A stretch of DNA of 64,000 nucleotides from Variovorax sp. J2L1-78 (GCF_030317205.1 NZ_JASZYB010000001.1:2108001-2172000), one strand, 5' to 3'. Shown: positions 46,381 to 56,066, counted from the first letter of the stretch. The notes: generated by a model from the sequence alone, not told the origin. Numbers and translations: made by a program.

Positions 46381-46662
46381 TTAGACGCGGTGCTGGTCGC
46401 TGTACGGGACCATGGCCAGGAAGCGCGCGCGCTTGATGGCGGTGTTGAGTTGGCGCTGGTAGATCGCGCGCGTGCCGGTCAGGCGAGCGGGGATGATCTT
46501 GCCGTTCTCGCTGATGAAGTCACGCAGCGTGTCGATGTCCTTGTAGTCGATCTCTTCGACGCCAGCGACGGTGAAGCGGCAGAAGCGCTTGCGCTTGAAC
46601 AGCAGCGACTGGGTGTTGCGCTTCGGGCGCTTGTCTTTGTTGAATTTCTTGAACGTGGCCAT
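46381..46662 (-). CDS. rpsR: 30S ribosomal protein S18
   Basis: A 93-residue S18, which binds next to S6 on the platform of the small subunit. It contains [20 protein letters not shown] and [20 protein letters not shown]. The N-terminus is basic ([20 protein letters not shown]), somewhat longer than in E. coli, as is common in Burkholderiales. It lies between priB (21 bases) and rplI (12 bases). Confidence 0.96.
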   Translation of the reverse strand: MATFKKFNKDKRPKRNTQSLLFKRKRFCRFTVAGVEEIDYKDIDTLRDFISENGKIIPARLTGTRAIYQRQLNTAIKRARFLAMVPYSDQHRV

Positions 46663-46683
46663 TTCGGGACCTCTCTTCGAAAA

Positions 46684-46989
46684 TTAATCTTGCTGAAAAT
46701 CCTGGATGTGCAGCACCGGATGCTTCGCCGTCCCCGGCGTCGCCAGAAAGCCCCTGAACAACCAGAGACTGCCCAGCGCCTGCTTCGCGAGCCGTTCGGC
46801 CACTGCGCCGAACGCGACGGCCTTGAGGGTCGCCTTCACATGTCGGGGCTTGCCGGCTTCGTCGATCGTCGACTCGTGTTCGAGTCGCAGATCGAGGGCG
46901 GGCAGACCGGCAGGCGTGAAGCGCAGGGCACCGAGTTCGGCAACGCAGGCCGTCAGCAACAGCTGATTGGCCGCGGCAACCGGGCTCAC
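46684..46989 (-). CDS. priB: Primosomal replication protein N (PriB)
   Basis: A 101-residue OB-fold single-strand DNA-binding protein that helps restart stalled replication forks with PriA. Typical strings are NQLLLTACVAELGALRFTPA and LPALDLRLEHES. The start is GTG at 46989; an ATG at 46994 meets a stop after two codons, so GTG is the only workable start. It lies 4 bases after rpsF, in the standard betaproteobacterial position. Confidence 0.92.
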   Translation of the reverse strand: MSPVAAANQLLLTACVAELGALRFTPAGLPALDLRLEHESTIDEAGKPRHVKATLKAVAFGAVAERLAKQALGSLWLFRGFLATPGTAKHPVLHIQDFQQD

Positions 46990-46993
46990 ACCA

Positions 46994-47368
46994 TCAGTTG
47001 TTGTTGGCGGCGTATTCGGCCTGCTGCGCTTTGCGGGCTTCTTCGCGCTCGACCGTCTTCATCATCGACGAAGGACCGGTGTCGGCCTTCTTCTTGACCA
47101 CGGTCAGGTGGCGCAGCACGGCGTCGTTGAACTTGAACGCGTGCTCCAGCTCGGCCATCACGGCCTGTTCGGCCTCGATGTTCACGCACAGGTAGTGCGC
47201 CTTGTTGAGCTTGTTGATCTGGTAGGCCAGCTGACGACGGCCCCAGTCTTCAACGCGGTGGATCTTGCCGCCGCCGGCCGTGATCAGGCCCTTGTAGCGT
47301 TCCAGCATGGCCGGAACCTGCTCACTCTGATCCGGATGGATCAGCAAAATGATTTCGTAATGACGCAT
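46994..47368 (-). CDS. rpsF: 30S ribosomal protein S6
   Basis: A 124-residue S6, starting [20 protein letters not shown]. It contains the ferredoxin-like fold strings [20 protein letters not shown] and HYLCVNIEA, and ends in a flexible charged tail ([16 protein letters not shown]). It pairs with S18 in the small subunit. It is the first gene of the unit, preceded by AAGGAGTGCC and, farther upstream, an extended -10 promoter. Confidence 0.96.
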   Translation of the reverse strand: MRHYEIILLIHPDQSEQVPAMLERYKGLITAGGGKIHRVEDWGRRQLAYQINKLNKAHYLCVNIEAEQAVMAELEHAFKFNDAVLRHLTVVKKKADTGPSSMMKTVEREEARKAQQAEYAANNN

Positions 47369-47447
47369 GGCACTCCTTGTGGATCTTCCGTAGAAGGGAT
47401 AAAGCCACCCGCAGCGTCGGCGCAGTGTGGCAAGGCAAAGCCGGCGA

Positions 47448-47456
47448 TTATAGCAG
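47448..47456 (-). promoter_or_regulatory. Extended -10 promoter TGCTATAAT of rpsF
   Basis: On the minus strand TGCTATAAT (47448-47456) lies 79 bases before the rpsF start. It has a perfect TATAAT with the TGN extension. The -35 region is weak, as expected for extended -10 promoters. The leader would be about 73 bases. Confidence 0.6.
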
Positions 47457-47495
47457 GGCCCCGGGTCCGCAACCCAGGAATCGCCGAACGGTGCC

Positions 47496-48029
47496 TCAGA
47501 TCCCGAGGGCGCGATCGAGCATGGCGGCCTTCTCCGGGCCCACCGAGGCGCGGATCTTGGGCGCGAGGGCGAGGAGTTCTTCGTAGGAGCTCGTTCCTTC
47601 GACGGCCAGGTTGAGCCGGAATCCTCGCAATCCCAGCCCGCCCGTCAACTGCGTGGCGACCGGGTAGGCATCCTTGTAGCGCTGTTGCAAGGAACGGCCG
47701 GCCGGCGACGACGCCGGCTCCAGCTCCCGTGCGGCGGCCGCGCGAGAGGCCAGGTCCAAGGCGTCGGCCTCGAGAAGCACCGGGGCAGCCACGGCGGCTG
47801 GCTGCGACGCGGCCGCGGCCGATGCCACCGCCTGACCGGCGGGGCCCAGCAACCCCAGCTCGATCATCTGGTCGACGTCCTGCGCTGTCATGCCCTCGCA
47901 GGCCGTCAGGATGTCACCGATGGAGCGGCGGCCGTCGAAGAGGATGAAGGCGGAGCGTTGCCGCGGTGTCAGCCGGATCGAACGGTCTTTGAAGACCTGT
48001 TGGCCGGTCTCTGTCTTGACAAGAATCAT
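47496..48029 (-). CDS. Conserved hypothetical protein with N-terminal winged-helix-like region
   Basis: A 177-residue protein with no firm family assignment. The first 65 residues ([20 protein letters not shown], then [20 protein letters not shown]) look like a small helical or winged-helix domain. A low-complexity Ala/Gln segment occupies residues 65-90. The C-terminal half ([20 protein letters not shown]) may be a second domain. No signal or membrane helix is visible. It is a single gene between rpsF and ppsA, with an AT-rich upstream region containing ATTTG-TTG-CAAAT (48081-48093). Confidence 0.7.
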   Translation of the reverse strand: MILVKTETGQQVFKDRSIRLTPRQRSAFILFDGRRSIGDILTACEGMTAQDVDQMIELGLLGPAGQAVASAAAASQPAAVAAPVLLEADALDLASRAAAARELEPASSPAGRSLQQRYKDAYPVATQLTGGLGLRGFRLNLAVEGTSSYEELLALAPKIRASVGPEKAAMLDRALGI

Positions 48030-48139
48030 GGCGCCCTCGACAGGAGTGTCTCGAGCGGTCAGTTTGCCAGCAAAAACGCAATTTGTTGCAAATATAGCCG
48101 ACTGACGCAGGGATTACGCCGCACATCGGCGCCCTGCGC

Positions 48140-48170
48140 GCGTTGCGCAGATTCAACATCTGCGCAACGC
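48140..48170. repeat. Perfect 13-bp inverted repeat GCGTTGCGCAGAT / ATCTGCGCAACGC
   Basis: Arms at 48140-48152 and 48158-48170 with a 5-base loop lie 18 bases after the ppsA stop and 110 bases upstream of the hypothetical gene. The stem is strong but no T-run follows on either strand. It may stabilise the ppsA transcript end or serve as an operator. Confidence 0.65.
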
Positions 48171-48188
48171 CCTGTCCCGCCCGACCGC

Positions 48189-50582
48189 TCAGCGATTGGC
48201 CAGTTGCTGCCAGGTGTCGATCACGCTGTCGGGATTCAGAGAGATCGACTCGATGCCCTCGTTGGCCAACCACAGCGCAAAGTCCGGATGGTCGCTGGGG
48301 CCCTGGCCGCAGATACCGACGTACTTGCCTTGCGCCTTGCAGGCCTTGATGGCGCGGCTGAGCATCGCCTTCACCGCCGGGTCGCGCTCGTCGAAGTCGG
48401 CCGCCAGCAGTTCGAGCCCCGAGTCGCGGTCCAAGCCCAGCGTGAGTTGGGTCAGGTCGTTCGATCCGATCGAGAAGCCGTCGAAGAACTGCAGGAACTC
48501 GTCGGCCAGGATGGCGTTGCTCGGCACCTCGCACATCATGATGATCTTGAGCTCGTTGACGCCGCGCTTCAGGCCTTCCGCGGCCAGAAGATCGGTCACG
48601 CGCTCTGCCTGCTTCAAGGTGCGCACGAAAGGCACCATGATCTGCACGTTGGTCAGCCCCATGTCGTTGCGCACCCGCTTGAGCGCTTCGCACTCCATCA
48701 GGAAGGCCTCGCGGAACTCCTCGCTCACATAGCGTGCGGCACCGCGGAAGCCCAGCATCGGGTTCTCTTCTTCCGGTTCGTAACGGCTGCCGCCGATCAG
48801 CTTGCGGTATTCATTCGACTTGAAGTCCGACAGGCGCACGATCACCGGCTTGGGCCAGAAGGCCGCAGCGATGGTCGCAATGCCTTCGGCGACCTTGTCG
48901 ACATAGAACGCCCGGGGCGACGCATGACCGCGCGCCACCGACTCGACCGCCTTCTTCAGGTCCGCATCGACGTTCGGGTAGTCGAGGATCGCCTTGGGAT
49001 GCACCCCGATGTTGTTGTTGATGATGAACTCGAGCCGCGCCAGACCCACACCGTGGTTCGGCAACTGCGCGAAGTCGAAGGCGAGCTGCGGGTTGCCGAC
49101 GTTCATCATGACCTTCAGGTCGATCTCGGGCATGGCGCCGCGCTTAACCTCGGTCACTTCGGTTTCGAGCAGGCCGTCGTAGATGAAGCCGGTGTCGCCT
49201 TCGGCGCAGCTCACGGTCACGAGCGTGCCGTCCTTGAGCAGGTCGGTCGCGTCGCCGCAGCCGACCACGGCCGGAATGCCCAGTTCGCGCGCGATGATCG
49301 CCGCGTGACAGGTGCGGCCGCCGCGGTTGGTGACGATGGCGCTGGCGCGCTTCATCACCGGCTCCCAGTTCGGGTCGGTCATGTCGGTCACCAGCACATC
49401 GCCGGCCTGGACGGTGTCCATTTCGCTGATGTTGTAGACCAGGCGGACCGGGCCGGTACCGATCTTCTGTCCGATCGCGCGGCCTTCGGCCAGCACGGCG
49501 CCACGACCCAACAACTTGTAGCGCTGCTCGGCCTTGCCCTGCTGCTGGCTCTTCACGGTTTCAGGACGCGCCTGCAGGATGTAGAGGTGGCCGTCGGTGC
49601 CGTCCTTGCCCCATTCGATGTCCATCGGCCGGCCGTAGTGCTCTTCGATGACCAGCGCGTACTTGGCCAGTTGCTCGACATCGGCATCGCTCAACGAATA
49701 GCGATTGCGCAACTCGGTCTTGACGTCGGTGGTCTTCACCAGCTTGCCGGTCGCGGCCTTTTCCTCGGGCGTGGCGAACTCCATCTGGATCAGCTTGGAG
49801 CCCAGGTTGCGGCGAATCAATGCGCGCTTGCCGGCCTTGAGCATCGGCTTGTGGACGTAGAACTCGTCGGGGTTCACGGCGCCCTGCACCACCGTCTCGC
49901 CCAGGCCATAGCTCGAGGTGATGAACACCACGTCTTCGAAGCCGGATTCGGTGTCGATGGTGAACATCACGCCGGCAGCCCCCAGGTCGGAACGCACCAT
50001 GCGCTGCACGCCGGCCGACAGCGCGACCACGTCGTGCGCGAAGCCCTTGTGCACGCGGTAGCTGATGGCGCGGTCGTTGTAGAGAGAGGCGAACACCTCC
50101 TTCATCTTGTGCAGCACGTCGTCGATGCCGACCACGTTCAGGAAGGTCTCCTGCTGGCCGGCGAAGGATGCGTCGGGCAGGTCTTCGGCGGTAGCCGAGG
50201 AGCGGACGGCGAAGCTGGCCTGCGGGTTGCCCGCGCTCAGGGTCGCGAAGGCGTCGCCGATGGCTTTCTGCAGGTCGGCGGGAAACGGTTGTGCTTCAAC
50301 CATGGCACGGATCTCGGCACCGGCCGCGGCCAGGGCGCGCACGTCGTCGGTGTCGAGCGCGGCCAGGCGCTTGCTGATCTTGTCGGCCAAGCCGTCGTGC
50401 GCCAGGAACTGGCGGAACGCGTGCGCCGTCGTCGCGAAGCCCGTGGGCACCCGCACCCCCTGCGGCAACTGGGAAATCATCTCGCCGAGGCTGGCGTTCT
50501 TGCCGCCAACCGACTCGACGTCGGTCATCCTCAGGTTTTCAAACGGTACGACCAGGGCGGTCGCGTCGAAGAGTGCAGACAT
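48189..50582 (-). CDS. ppsA: Phosphoenolpyruvate synthase
   Basis: A 797-residue PEP synthase, converting pyruvate and ATP to PEP, AMP and phosphate during growth on three-carbon and other gluconeogenic substrates. The ATP-binding part has [20 protein letters not shown], the phosphorylated His426 is in [14 protein letters not shown], and the PEP-binding barrel follows ([39 protein letters not shown]). The ATG at 50582 has GGAG upstream. It is divergent from the gene for its regulatory kinase/phosphorylase, with 201 bases between. Confidence 0.96.
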   Translation of the reverse strand: MSALFDATALVVPFENLRMTDVESVGGKNASLGEMISQLPQGVRVPTGFATTAHAFRQFLAHDGLADKISKRLAALDTDDVRALAAAGAEIRAMVEAQPFPADLQKAIGDAFATLSAGNPQASFAVRSSATAEDLPDASFAGQQETFLNVVGIDDVLHKMKEVFASLYNDRAISYRVHKGFAHDVVALSAGVQRMVRSDLGAAGVMFTIDTESGFEDVVFITSSYGLGETVVQGAVNPDEFYVHKPMLKAGKRALIRRNLGSKLIQMEFATPEEKAATGKLVKTTDVKTELRNRYSLSDADVEQLAKYALVIEEHYGRPMDIEWGKDGTDGHLYILQARPETVKSQQQGKAEQRYKLLGRGAVLAEGRAIGQKIGTGPVRLVYNISEMDTVQAGDVLVTDMTDPNWEPVMKRASAIVTNRGGRTCHAAIIARELGIPAVVGCGDATDLLKDGTLVTVSCAEGDTGFIYDGLLETEVTEVKRGAMPEIDLKVMMNVGNPQLAFDFAQLPNHGVGLARLEFIINNNIGVHPKAILDYPNVDADLKKAVESVARGHASPRAFYVDKVAEGIATIAAAFWPKPVIVRLSDFKSNEYRKLIGGSRYEPEEENPMLGFRGAARYVSEEFREAFLMECEALKRVRNDMGLTNVQIMVPFVRTLKQAERVTDLLAAEGLKRGVNELKIIMMCEVPSNAILADEFLQFFDGFSIGSNDLTQLTLGLDRDSGLELLAADFDERDPAVKAMLSRAIKACKAQGKYVGICGQGPSDHPDFALWLANEGIESISLNPDSVIDTWQQLANR

Positions 50583-50783
50583 GGGAAAGCTCCAGAAGTT
50601 AAAACTTGGGGCCGATGCCGAGGGCGCCGCACGATCGTTCTCGTTGCTGTGGGTGCGGGCGCGGTGGACATGGGGGAAATTCGGGGTGCGAGAAATGCGG
50701 TTGGCGGATGCCGGAATCTCGATAATGGCCCGGATTGTAGGCGCGCCCCCGACGGTCGTGCCGAAGGACAACACCGCCAAACC

Positions 50784-51605
50784 ATGACCACACGCTCCGT
50801 TTTCTTCGTCTCCGACGGCACCGGGATCACCGCCGAAACCTTCGGCAACGCCGTGCTCGCGCAGTTCGAGATCAAGCCGCGTCACATCCGGCTGCCCTTC
50901 ACCGACACGGTGGACAAGGCCCACCAGGCGGTTCGGCAGATCAACCACACGGCCGAGATCGAGGGCCGGCGCCCCATCGTGTTCACCACGCTGGCCAACA
51001 TGGACGTGCTGGAGGTGATCGAAACCGGCTGCAAGGGCATGCTGCTCGACATGTTCGGCACCTTCGTGCGGCCGCTGGAGATCGAGTTGGCGATGAAGTC
51101 GAACCACCGCATCGGCCGTTTCAGCGACGTCAGCAAGAGCAAGGAATACAACGACCGCATTGCCGCGATCGACTTCAGCCTGCAGCACGACGACGGCCAA
51201 AGCAACCGCGACCTGCAGGGCGCCGATGTGATCCTGGTCGGCGTCAGCCGCAGCGGCAAGACGCCGACGTCGCTGTACCTGGCCATGCAGCACGGCCTGA
51301 AGGCGGCCAATTACCCGTTGATCCCGGAAGATTTCGAGCGCCTCCAGCTGCCGCCCGCGCTCCTGCCCCATCGCAAGAAGATCTTCGGCCTGACCATCCT
51401 GCCGGAGCGCCTGAGCGAGATCCGCAACGAGCGCCGCCCCAATTCGCGCTACGCCAGCCTCGAGAACTGCCGCCACGAGGTGAGCGAAGCCGAAGCGATG
51501 ATGCGGCGGGCCGGTATCCGCTGGCTCAGCACCACGACCAAGTCGATCGAGGAGATCGCAACGACCATTCTTCAGGAGCTGCAGCCGCAGCGGCTGACAT
51601 ACTGA
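50784..51605 (+). CDS. ppsR: PEP synthase regulatory protein (PSRP, kinase/pyrophosphorylase)
   Basis: A 273-residue bifunctional regulator that inactivates PEP synthase by ADP-dependent phosphorylation and reactivates it by Pi-dependent dephosphorylation. The family is recognised by [20 protein letters not shown] at the N-terminus and the P-loop [15 protein letters not shown] near residues 153-167. The start at 50784 is the only domain-matching one; the huge upstream plus frame is antisense to ppsA. A hairpin that can act as terminator follows. Confidence 0.93.
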   Translation: MTTRSVFFVSDGTGITAETFGNAVLAQFEIKPRHIRLPFTDTVDKAHQAVRQINHTAEIEGRRPIVFTTLANMDVLEVIETGCKGMLLDMFGTFVRPLEIELAMKSNHRIGRFSDVSKSKEYNDRIAAIDFSLQHDDGQSNRDLQGADVILVGVSRSGKTPTSLYLAMQHGLKAANYPLIPEDFERLQLPPALLPHRKKIFGLTILPERLSEIRNERRPNSRYASLENCRHEVSEAEAMMRRAGIRWLSTTTKSIEEIATTILQELQPQRLTY

Positions 51606-51612
51606 CTGACGC

Positions 51613-51640
51613 AAAAAAGGCCACCTTGCGGGTGGCCCTT
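51613..51640 (-). terminator. Intrinsic terminator after ahpF, possibly bidirectional
   Basis: GGCCACC (51619-51625) pairs with GGTGGCC (51631-51637). On the minus strand it is followed by six T, so it is best placed to end ahpF. On the plus strand a weaker CTTTCC follows and may end ppsR. Confidence 0.8.
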
Positions 51641-51666
51641 TCCATTCGCTACGCAGCGAGCGCGTC

Positions 51667-53265
51667 TCAGGCAGGGACGGCTTCCGCATCGACCTTCGCA
51701 ACCTCGACGGCCGGTACGGGCGTGCGGATCAGGTGGTCGAAGGCGCTCAAGGCCGCCTTGGCGCCATCGCCGGCGGCGATGATGATCTGCTTGAACGGCA
51801 CCGTGGTGGCATCACCGGCCGCGAACACGCCCGGCACCGAGGTCTGCCCGCGCGCATCGACCACGATCTCGCCGTGCTTGGACAGCTCGACCGTGCCCTT
51901 GAGCCAGTCGGTGTTGGGCACTAGGCCGATCTGGATGAACACACCTTCGAGCGGCACGGTCCGGCTCTCGCCGGTCGCACGGTCCTTGTAGACCAGACCA
52001 TTGACCTTCTGCTGGTCGCCGGTGATCTCGGTCGTCTGCGCATTGGTGTGGATCGTCACGTTCGGCAGGCTCTGGAGCTTGCGCTGCAGCACCGCATCGG
52101 CACGCAGCTGCGTGTCGAATTCGATGAGCGTCACGTGGCCCACGATGCCCGCCAGGTCGATCGCGGCTTCCACCCCGGAGTTGCCCCCACCGATCACCGC
52201 AACGCGCTTGCCCTTGAAGAGCGGGCCGTCACAGTGCGGGCAATAGGCCACGCCCTTGTTCTTGTACTCGTGCTCGCCCGGCACGTTGATGTTGCGCCAG
52301 CGGGCACCGGTCGAGATGATCACGGTGCGGCTCTTGAGCGACGCACCGCTTTCCAGCTGGACCTCGACGTAGTCCTGACCCGGCACCAGCGCCGCAGCGC
52401 GCTGCAGGTTCATGATGTCCACGTCGTAGGTGCGAACATGTTCTTCGAGCGCGAGAGCGAACTTCGGCCCTTCGGTCTCCTTGACCGAGATGAAGTTCTC
52501 GATGCCCATGGTGTCGAGCACCTGGCCGCCGAAGCGCTCCGAGGCGACACCGGTGCGAATGCCCTTGCGTGCCGCGTACACGGCCGCAGCCGCACCCGCG
52601 GGACCGCCGCCGATGATCAACACGTCGAACGGGTCCTTGGCCGAGATCTTCTTCGCTTCGCGTTCCACGCCGCTCGTGTCGAGCTTGGCGAGGATCTCTT
52701 CCAGGCTCATCCGGCCCTGGCCGAACTCGGTGCCGTTGAGGAACACGGTGGGCACCGCCATGATCTGGCGTTCCTTGACCTCATCCTGGAAGGTGCCGCC
52801 TTCGATCATCGTCGTGCGGATGCGTGGGTTCTGCACCGCCATCAGGTTCAGCGCCTGCACGACGTCCGGGCAGTTGTGGCAAGTGAGCGAGACGTAGATC
52901 TCGAACTCGAAATCGCCATCGAGCGCGCGGATCTGGTCGAGCACTTCCTGCTCGACCTTCGGAGGGTAGCCGCCAATCTGCAGCAGCGCGAGGATCAGCG
53001 ACGTGAATTCATGGCCCATCGGCAGGCCGGCGAAGCGCGGGCCGTGGTTTTCGCTCGGGCGATTGACCGAGAACGAGGGCTTGCGGTGGTTGTCATCGCG
53101 ACTTTCGGTGAGCCTGACCAGCGGCGACGACTCGGCGACGTCCTTCAGCAGCGACAGCAGCTCGCCCGACGCCTTGCTGTCGTCGAGGGAGGCAACGATT
53201 TCGATCGGCTGCGTGGCGCGTTCGAGGTAACTTTTCAGTTGGGCCTTGGTGGCTGCGTCGAGCAT
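51667..53265 (-). CDS. ahpF: Alkyl hydroperoxide reductase subunit F
   Basis: A 532-residue NADH-dependent flavoprotein that reduces AhpC. The N-terminal thioredoxin-like domain has CHNC (Cys129, Cys132), the FAD motif GGGPAGAA is near residue 219, the redox pair CPHC is at Cys342/Cys345, and the NADH motif GGGNSG is near 359. It aligns with E. coli AhpF along its whole length. The start at 53265 ([15 protein letters not shown]) matches the family; a longer TTG start is unlikely. It lies 89 bases after ahpC, with a terminator-like hairpin between. Confidence 0.96.
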   Translation of the reverse strand: MLDAATKAQLKSYLERATQPIEIVASLDDSKASGELLSLLKDVAESSPLVRLTESRDDNHRKPSFSVNRPSENHGPRFAGLPMGHEFTSLILALLQIGGYPPKVEQEVLDQIRALDGDFEFEIYVSLTCHNCPDVVQALNLMAVQNPRIRTTMIEGGTFQDEVKERQIMAVPTVFLNGTEFGQGRMSLEEILAKLDTSGVEREAKKISAKDPFDVLIIGGGPAGAAAAVYAARKGIRTGVASERFGGQVLDTMGIENFISVKETEGPKFALALEEHVRTYDVDIMNLQRAAALVPGQDYVEVQLESGASLKSRTVIISTGARWRNINVPGEHEYKNKGVAYCPHCDGPLFKGKRVAVIGGGNSGVEAAIDLAGIVGHVTLIEFDTQLRADAVLQRKLQSLPNVTIHTNAQTTEITGDQQKVNGLVYKDRATGESRTVPLEGVFIQIGLVPNTDWLKGTVELSKHGEIVVDARGQTSVPGVFAAGDATTVPFKQIIIAAGDGAKAALSAFDHLIRTPVPAVEVAKVDAEAVPA

Positions 53266-53307
53266 GGCAGACTCACTTTCGATATTCAAAAACTATCAAC
53301 TCGGGAT

Positions 53308-53340
53308 AAAAAGACCCGGGGCCTCGTGAGCACCCGGGCC
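53308..53340 (-). terminator. Terminator-like hairpin between ahpC and ahpF
   Basis: On the minus strand GGCCCGGG pairs with CCCGGGTC (8-bp stem with one G-U pair) and is followed by TTTTT (complement of 53308-53312). It would reduce read-through from ahpC to ahpF and so make AhpC more abundant. Confidence 0.7.
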
Positions 53341-53354
53341 TCCTGGCGCGGGGC

Positions 53355-53918
53355 TTAGATCTTGCCGACGAGGTCGAACGACGGTGCAATGGTCTTGTCG
53401 CCGTCATTCCACTTGGCCGGGCAGACTTCGTTGGGGTGCGCCGCGGTGTACTGAGCCGCCTTGAGCTTGCGCAGCGTTTCCTTGACGTCGCGAGCGATTT
53501 CGTTGGAGTGCACTTCGGCGGTCTTGATGATGCCGTCGGGGTTGATCACGAAGGTGCCGCGAAGCGCCAGACCTTCTTCGGGGATGTGCACGCCGAAAGC
53601 GTTGGTCAGGGTGTGGGTCGGGTCGCCCACCAGAGGGAACTTGGCCTTGCCGACGGCAGGCGACGTGTCGTGCCACACCTTGTGCGAGAAATGCGTGTCG
53701 GTGGTCACGATGTAGACCTCGGCACCCAGTTTCTGGAACTCAGGATAGTTGTCGGCCGCATCTTCGACTTCGGTCGGGCAATTGAAGGTGAAAGCAGCCG
53801 GCATGAAGATCAGCACGGACCACTTGCCCTTGAGCGTTTCGTCGGAGACGTCGATGAACTTGCCGTTGAGGTAGGCCTGGGTCTTGAACGGTTGGACTTG
53901 GGTGTTGATCAGGGACAT
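53355..53918 (-). CDS. ahpC: Alkyl hydroperoxide reductase subunit C (peroxiredoxin)
   Basis: A 187-residue typical 2-Cys peroxiredoxin, the same length as E. coli AhpC. The peroxidatic Cys47 is in FTFNCPTEVED, and the resolving Cys166 is in HPNEVCPAKW. It ends SFDLVGKI. The start MSLINTQVQPFKTQAY at 53918 matches the family, whereas the longer frame to 53975 does not. It reduces hydrogen peroxide and organic hydroperoxides with AhpF. An OxyR-like operator and a promoter lie upstream. Confidence 0.96.
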   Translation of the reverse strand: MSLINTQVQPFKTQAYLNGKFIDVSDETLKGKWSVLIFMPAAFTFNCPTEVEDAADNYPEFQKLGAEVYIVTTDTHFSHKVWHDTSPAVGKAKFPLVGDPTHTLTNAFGVHIPEEGLALRGTFVINPDGIIKTAEVHSNEIARDVKETLRKLKAAQYTAAHPNEVCPAKWNDGDKTIAPSFDLVGKI

Positions 53919-53961
53919 GGTGCTTCCTTGGCGGTGCAGATGAAGAAAAGGGTGAGCCATG

Positions 53962-54003
53962 AGTATAGCTAACAAAATAACAAATTTGATAGTAATGAGC
54001 TAT
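53962..54003 (-). promoter_or_regulatory. ahpC promoter with OxyR-like operator
   Basis: On the minus strand a -35 ATCAAA (53985-53990) and a -10 TATACT (53962-53967) are 17 bases apart. Just upstream, ATAG (53989-53992), seven bases, and CTAT (54000-54003) match the OxyR half-operator ATAG-N7-CTAT. A second, less perfect ATAG lies at 53965. A weak -35 next to an OxyR site is typical of an activated promoter. Confidence 0.6.
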
Positions 54004-54165
54004 CGAGTGCATCGGGTGCACCTATGAATTCGTGAACGGCGGATCCTTGCCGAACACGAACGCCTATCACCCTCACACGCATGCAGACCGGCTGCGCATG
54101 GGATTGCTTGCGTGGCCCTGCGGGCCGCACGGACAATCGCTGTTTCGAGAACAAGGAAGAACACC

Positions 54166-54642
54166 ATGAAGGGCGACCCACAGGTCATCGAACATCTCCA
54201 GGCGCAGCTCAAGAACGAGCTCACCGCGATCAACCAGTACTTCCTGCACTACCGCATGCTGAAGCATTGGGGCTTGGACAAGCTGGCCAAGAAGGAATAT
54301 GCGGAGTCGATCGGCGAAATGAAGCATGCCGACTGGCTGATGGACCGCATCTTCATGCTGGATGGCCTGCCCAACCTGCAAGACCTTGCCAAATTGAACG
54401 TCGGCGAGGACGTGCCTGAACTCCTGGCGTGCGACCTCAAGGCGGAATACGGCGCGCAGGCCACCATCAAGGCCGGCATGGCCCACTGCGAGACAGTGCG
54501 CGACTACGTGTCGCGCGACCTGTTGCAGAAGATCCTCGATGACACCGAGGAACACATCGACTTCCTGGAGACCCAGATCGACCTCATCGGCAAGGTGGGT
54601 CTGCAGAACTACTTGCAGTCGCAAATGGGCGAACCCGAGTAG
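54166..54642 (+). CDS. bfr: Bacterioferritin
   Basis: A 158-residue haem-containing ferritin that stores iron as a mineral inside a 24-subunit shell. The ferroxidase ligands are Glu18, Glu51, His54, Glu94 and the DTEEH group ending at His130. The haem ligand is Met52 ([12 protein letters not shown]). The start at 54166 ([14 protein letters not shown]) has AAGGA upstream. The longer frame from 54112 is not family-like. A strong terminator follows. Its partner bfd lies about 8 kb downstream in the same iron island. Confidence 0.95.
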   Translation: MKGDPQVIEHLQAQLKNELTAINQYFLHYRMLKHWGLDKLAKKEYAESIGEMKHADWLMDRIFMLDGLPNLQDLAKLNVGEDVPELLACDLKAEYGAQATIKAGMAHCETVRDYVSRDLLQKILDDTEEHIDFLETQIDLIGKVGLQNYLQSQMGEPE

Positions 54643-54664
54643 ACAAGCAGCCGGCCACGCCATG

Positions 54665-54690
54665 GCGGGACTTCGGTCCCGCTTTTTTTT
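54665..54690 (+). terminator. Intrinsic terminator of bfr
   Basis: Perfect GCGGGAC-TTCG-GTCCCGC stem (54665-54682) with eight T after it (54683-54690), 23 bases after the bfr stop. Confidence 0.92.
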
Positions 54691-54785
54691 GCTTTACGCA
54701 ACTTCACAAGCTATCGAATAGATAGCGGCATGGCCCCGCACGGCGGTCGATTTCGGTTCCTTCAGGGACCGATAGGTCTCGACAC

Positions 54786-54806
54786 AAATGGTATTGATTC
54801 TCATTT
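54786..54806. promoter_or_regulatory. Fur-box-like palindrome before the PepSY gene
   Basis: AAATG (54786-54790) and CATTT (54802-54806) flank GTATTGATTCT, similar to the Fur consensus built of GATAAT repeats. A -10 candidate, TAGAAT, lies at 54814-54819. The start codon at 54832 leaves a leader of only a few bases. Iron repression of the PepSY-ApbE-reductase operon is inferred. Confidence 0.6.
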
Positions 54807-54831
54807 GTAAGGCTAGAATTCTCGCCTTCGA

Positions 54832-55482
54832 ATGACCTCTACCGCCTCCCCCGACACCCGCCGCCGCGCCTATTGGCTCAAGACCCTGCATGAATGGCAT
54901 TGGGTGAGTTCGGCGCTTTGCCTGATCGGCATGATCCTTTTCAGCGTCACGGGCTTCACGCTGAATCACTCCTCGCAGATCGAAGCCAAGCCCCAGGTCA
55001 CCACCCTGCGCGACAAGGTCGACGACGCGCTGCGCGCTCACCTCGAACAACAGGCTGTCGAGGTTCGAAAAGCCCGCAAGGGCAAGGCTGAACTGCCGTC
55101 CGAGTTGCGGGCCTGGGTCGACAAGACCTGGCGGATCGACACGGGCGATGGCGACGCCGAATGGTCCGACGACGAGGTCTATCTTTCGCTCCCCCGCCCG
55201 GGCGGCGATGCCTGGCTGCGGGTGAGCCTAGGCGACGGTGAGGTCGAATACGAGCGCACCGACCGCGGCTGGATTTCCTATCTGAACGACCTGCACAAGG
55301 GCCGCCACACGGGCGCGGCCTGGCGCTGGTTCATCGACATCTTTGCCGCCGCGGCGCTGGTGTTCTCGATCACCGGCCTCTTCATTTTGAAGATGCACGC
55401 CGGCAACCGCCCCTTCACCTGGCCGATGGTCGGCATGGGTCTGGTCATCCCGGTGCTGCTCGCGCTGCTGTTCATTCACTAG
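54832..55482 (+). CDS. PepSY-associated membrane protein, iron-island redox component
   Basis: A 216-residue inner-membrane protein of the PepSY-associated type. It has one N-terminal membrane helix (about residues 24-46, WVSSALCLIGMILFSVTGFT) and two at the C-terminus (about 170-192 and 198-215). The periplasmic middle part contains a PepSY-like stretch (WLRVSLGDGEVEYERTDRGW). Such proteins occur beside siderophore receptors and are thought to take part in iron reduction or release. It is first in an operon with DUF2271, DUF4198, apbE and a flavoreductase, under a Fur-box-like site. Confidence 0.82.
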   Translation: MTSTASPDTRRRAYWLKTLHEWHWVSSALCLIGMILFSVTGFTLNHSSQIEAKPQVTTLRDKVDDALRAHLEQQAVEVRKARKGKAELPSELRAWVDKTWRIDTGDGDAEWSDDEVYLSLPRPGGDAWLRVSLGDGEVEYERTDRGWISYLNDLHKGRHTGAAWRWFIDIFAAAALVFSITGLFILKMHAGNRPFTWPMVGMGLVIPVLLALLFIH

Positions 55483-55504
55483 TTCGTCCCAAGAAAGGTC
55501 TCCC

Positions 55505-56032
55505 GTGCAAGTCCGCTACTCCCTGGCCATTCCCACGCTCGCGGCCCTGTTCGGCGTTCCCGCCGTCGCCGCCAGTCTCGGCGCGAGCATCGAAGTGCCG
55601 CGCCTGAACGTGTCCGAGTACCACCGCCCCTACGTGGCCGCATGGATCGAACGGGCGGACAACAGCGTCGCCGCCACCGTAGCGGTCTGGTACGACGTTC
55701 GCACGCGGACGAACAACCCCGAAGGTGAAGGCACCAAGTGGCTCAAGGACCTGCACCAATGGTGGCGCCGCACGGGCCGCGAACTCCAGGTGCCGATCGA
55801 CGGCGTGACCGGCGCGACCAAACCCGCCGGCACCCACGGGGTCAGCCTCCCCGACGCCGCCGCCGCGAAGCTCGCACCGGGGGCCTACAAGTTCGTGGTC
55901 GAGGCCGCACGAGAAGTCGGCGGTCGCGAGGTCGTGTCCGTCCCCTTCCAATGGCCGCCCACCAAGGCCGACCAGCAGCGCGCCAGCGGCAGCACCGAGC
56001 TGGGCGACATCAAACTCGAACTCAAGCCCTGA
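55505..56032 (+). CDS. DUF2271 protein, probable FMN-linked periplasmic electron carrier
   Basis: A 175-residue DUF2271 protein with an N-terminal signal peptide (MQVRYSLAIPTLAALFGVPA, cleavage after VAA near residue 23). Residues 99-105 read DGVTGAT, which resembles the flavinylation motif (S/T)GA(S/T) used by ApbE in NqrC and RnfG; Thr105 would carry FMN. An apbE gene lies two genes downstream. The start is GTG at 55505. The family sits with ApbE in many genomes. Electron transfer to periplasmic ferric siderophore is inferred, not shown. Confidence 0.82.
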   Translation: MQVRYSLAIPTLAALFGVPAVAASLGASIEVPRLNVSEYHRPYVAAWIERADNSVAATVAVWYDVRTRTNNPEGEGTKWLKDLHQWWRRTGRELQVPIDGVTGATKPAGTHGVSLPDAAAAKLAPGAYKFVVEAAREVGGREVVSVPFQWPPTKADQQRASGSTELGDIKLELKP

Positions 56033-56066
56033 GCGTCCATCCGATCCCCTCACCGGAAAGTCCATC

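Noticed and set aside
47685..51605. A 1306-codon plus-strand frame
   Set aside because: Only the last 273 codons (ppsR from 50784) match a family; the rest is antisense to ppsA and the hypothetical gene.
48189..51701. Extension of ppsA to 1170 codons
   Set aside because: The additional 373 codons upstream of 50582 are antisense to ppsR. The PEP synthase domain begins at 50582 with a ribosome site and normal length.
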